From assembly GCA_963719005.1 (NCBI GenBank), contig CAVRAR010000018.1, positions 124,001 to 188,000 of the forward strand: DNA of 64,000 nucleotides, written 5' to 3'. The notes under the pieces were generated by a model. The model did no database searches. It saw only the letters and a list, made by a program, of their open reading frames with translations, and was not told the origin of the DNA. This document shows positions 63,236 to 64,000 of the stretch, piece after piece (the stretch's first letter is position 1; each line of letters begins with the position of its first letter). The position numbers were made by a program, and so were the translations under genes. The DNA is from G963675935 sp963719005 (GTDB lineage: Bacteria > Planctomycetota > Planctomycetia > Pirellulales > Thermoguttaceae).

Positions 63236-63326
63236 AATGGTGGACTTGGCGACACGGTTGTCGGATGTGAATGGTGGACTTGGCGACACGGTGAACCTGT
63301 CTGGATAGTGGACCTAGCGACACGGT
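63236..63326. repeat. Three iteron-like direct repeats, 34-bp period
   Basis: A 23-bp unit containing TGGACTTGGCGACACGGT starts at 63236, 63270 and 63304. The first two are identical; the third differs at a few positions (TGGACCTAGCGACACGGT). Exact 34-bp spacing, about three helical turns, is typical of initiator-binding iterons. Confidence 0.75.
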
Positions 63327-63555
63327 TCGTTCTCGGTGTTTCGATTGATGGAATCACCTGTTCGCGCTTCAGGAAGCGATGCCTCGTCTTGCTCTATTGT
63401 GGAACGGCACCTGCGCCAAAGATACTGTTACAAATAATATGCAAGCAAAGGACACTGCTGAATAGAAGACGATGAAATTGAAGAGACTACCGCAGAAGTT
63501 CAATGTCGATATGGATGGAGAAAAGTCCCGGCGGATGGGCCGACGGGAAGGTCGG

Positions 63556-64000
63556 TCAAGGATTCTCTTCGTCGGCGGGGTGAGTGAACCCTACGTCACT
63601 CCACTCGGGATGCTCCGCTCGGAAACGACGTATCAAATGTGTACGAGTGAGATACTCAGCATTTGTTCGCGCTTCCGACTCCGACTGCCCATCCACCTTC
63701 AAGTCCTGGAAGATGCGGTTCATCACGCGGCCGAACGCCTCACGGGCCTCAGTCTTCAGATAGGCATCGAAGGCGCTCTCGAACGCGTGGTCGGCGTGGG
63801 CATCACGTTCATGACGATCGGCCTGCCAGCGGCGACGCTCTTCCTCCTTCCGCAACTCGCGCCACCAGTCGGGCGGCGTTCGCTTGCCGGCGGCTTGCTC
63901 GCGGAGGTTGTCGACGAAGTATGCCTGGGGACTCTTCGTGAAGAACCCCTCGCCGAGACGCTCCTTCGCTGCCAGGGTCATGTCCGCGCAGTCGGCGATG
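63556..64000 (-). CDS. Putative mobile-element replication protein (5' truncated by window edge)
   Basis: 148 visible residues, open to the right edge (IADCADMTLAAKERLGEGFF precedes and includes the first internal Met). TKSPQAYFVDNLREQAAGKR resembles the end of winged-helix Rep proteins. A strongly charged region follows (DWWRELRKEEERRRWQADRH) and a helical tail (EAFGRVMNRIFQDLKVDGQS). Placement next to the iterons fits an initiator, but the family is not certain. Confidence 0.5.
   Translation of the reverse strand, partial: IADCADMTLAAKERLGEGFFTKSPQAYFVDNLREQAAGKRTPPDWWRELRKEEERRRWQADRHERDAHADHAFESAFDAYLKTEAREAFGRVMNRIFQDLKVDGQSESEARTNAEYLTRTHLIRRFRAEHPEWSDVGFTHPADEENP

Larger units (their letters stand above)
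62926..63555. other. Structured intergenic region, candidate replication or transfer origin
   Basis: No gene supported. Contains a long inverted repeat (63011-63041 with 63089-63123) and three direct repeats with a 34-bp period (63236-63326). It lies between the primase gene and a gene for a possible Rep protein. Confidence 0.5.

Noticed and set aside
63236..63326. CRISPR array
   Set aside because: Only three short repeats with 11-bp gaps; spacers are far too short and there are no cas genes.
63472..64000. Plus-strand frame open to the right edge
   Set aside because: It mirrors the minus-strand Rep-like frame, which has more protein-like composition (charged helices, Trp pair). The plus frame has no recognisable domain.

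Overview
The window looks like chromosome from a planctomycete (Pirellulales-like), probably a metagenome-derived contig. The grounds are a DUF1559 pseudopilin-like protein with the H-X9-DG tail, an ECF sigma factor next to a membrane Ser/Thr kinase, BlaI/M56 regulators carrying a DUF1549-like piece, Uma2 nucleases, a Cys-rich secreted repeat protein, and many short palindromic repeats typical of these genomes. There is one tRNA gene (tRNA-Arg, CCG) and no rRNA or CRISPR array.

Layout. 0.0-3.4 kb: a truncated ECF sigma factor, an HTH/receiver regulator, a decayed IS630-type element with clear ends, and a 146-bp MITE-like element. 3.4-11.4 kb: DUF1559 protein, lipoproteins, Cys-rich protein, PH-domain protein, tryptophanase, and a DUF433/DUF5615 toxin-antitoxin-like pair. 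11.4-23.6 kb: housekeeping genes (tmk, holB, uvrA, rlmN) mixed with a C45 acyltransferase-like protein, two Uma2 nucleases, a transglutaminase and a methyltransferase. Several of these genes carry frameshifts or palindromic insertions. 24.0-36.0 kb: a glycoside hydrolase with a LamG domain, a BlaI/M56 signalling operon with two operators, gene debris, and a kinase/ECF pair.

36.7-44.8 kb: tRNA-Arg followed by a tyrosine integrase, then an excisionase-like protein, a Fic protein with a convergent VbhA-like antitoxin, a conjugative coupling protein, and a second integrase. 45.2-60.0 kb: a carbohydrate-degradation cluster with GH78, GH127, a tandem GH-like/F5-8/GH29 protein, two uroporphyrinogen-decarboxylase (URO-D)/corrinoid methyltransferase-type proteins, a rhamnose mutarotase remnant and a GH2 enzyme. 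The likely substrate is a rhamnose-, arabinose- and fucose-containing and possibly O-methylated polysaccharide. 60.5-64.0 kb: mobile-element replication genes (Replic_Relax, toprim primase, a Rep-like protein) with a structured, iteron-like intergenic region.

Interpretation. The 36.7-44.8 and 60.5-64 kb segments read as parts of one tRNA-integrated conjugative or mobilizable element. The sugar cluster with the second integrase may be nested inside it. This is inference: no far attachment site is visible and the element continues past the right edge.

An important caveat is that at least a dozen genes outside the mobile genes have one or more frameshifts, including tmk, holB and uvrA. Either this assembly carries uncorrected indels or there is real decay. 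Broken genes are given one entry each, with the position of the break.
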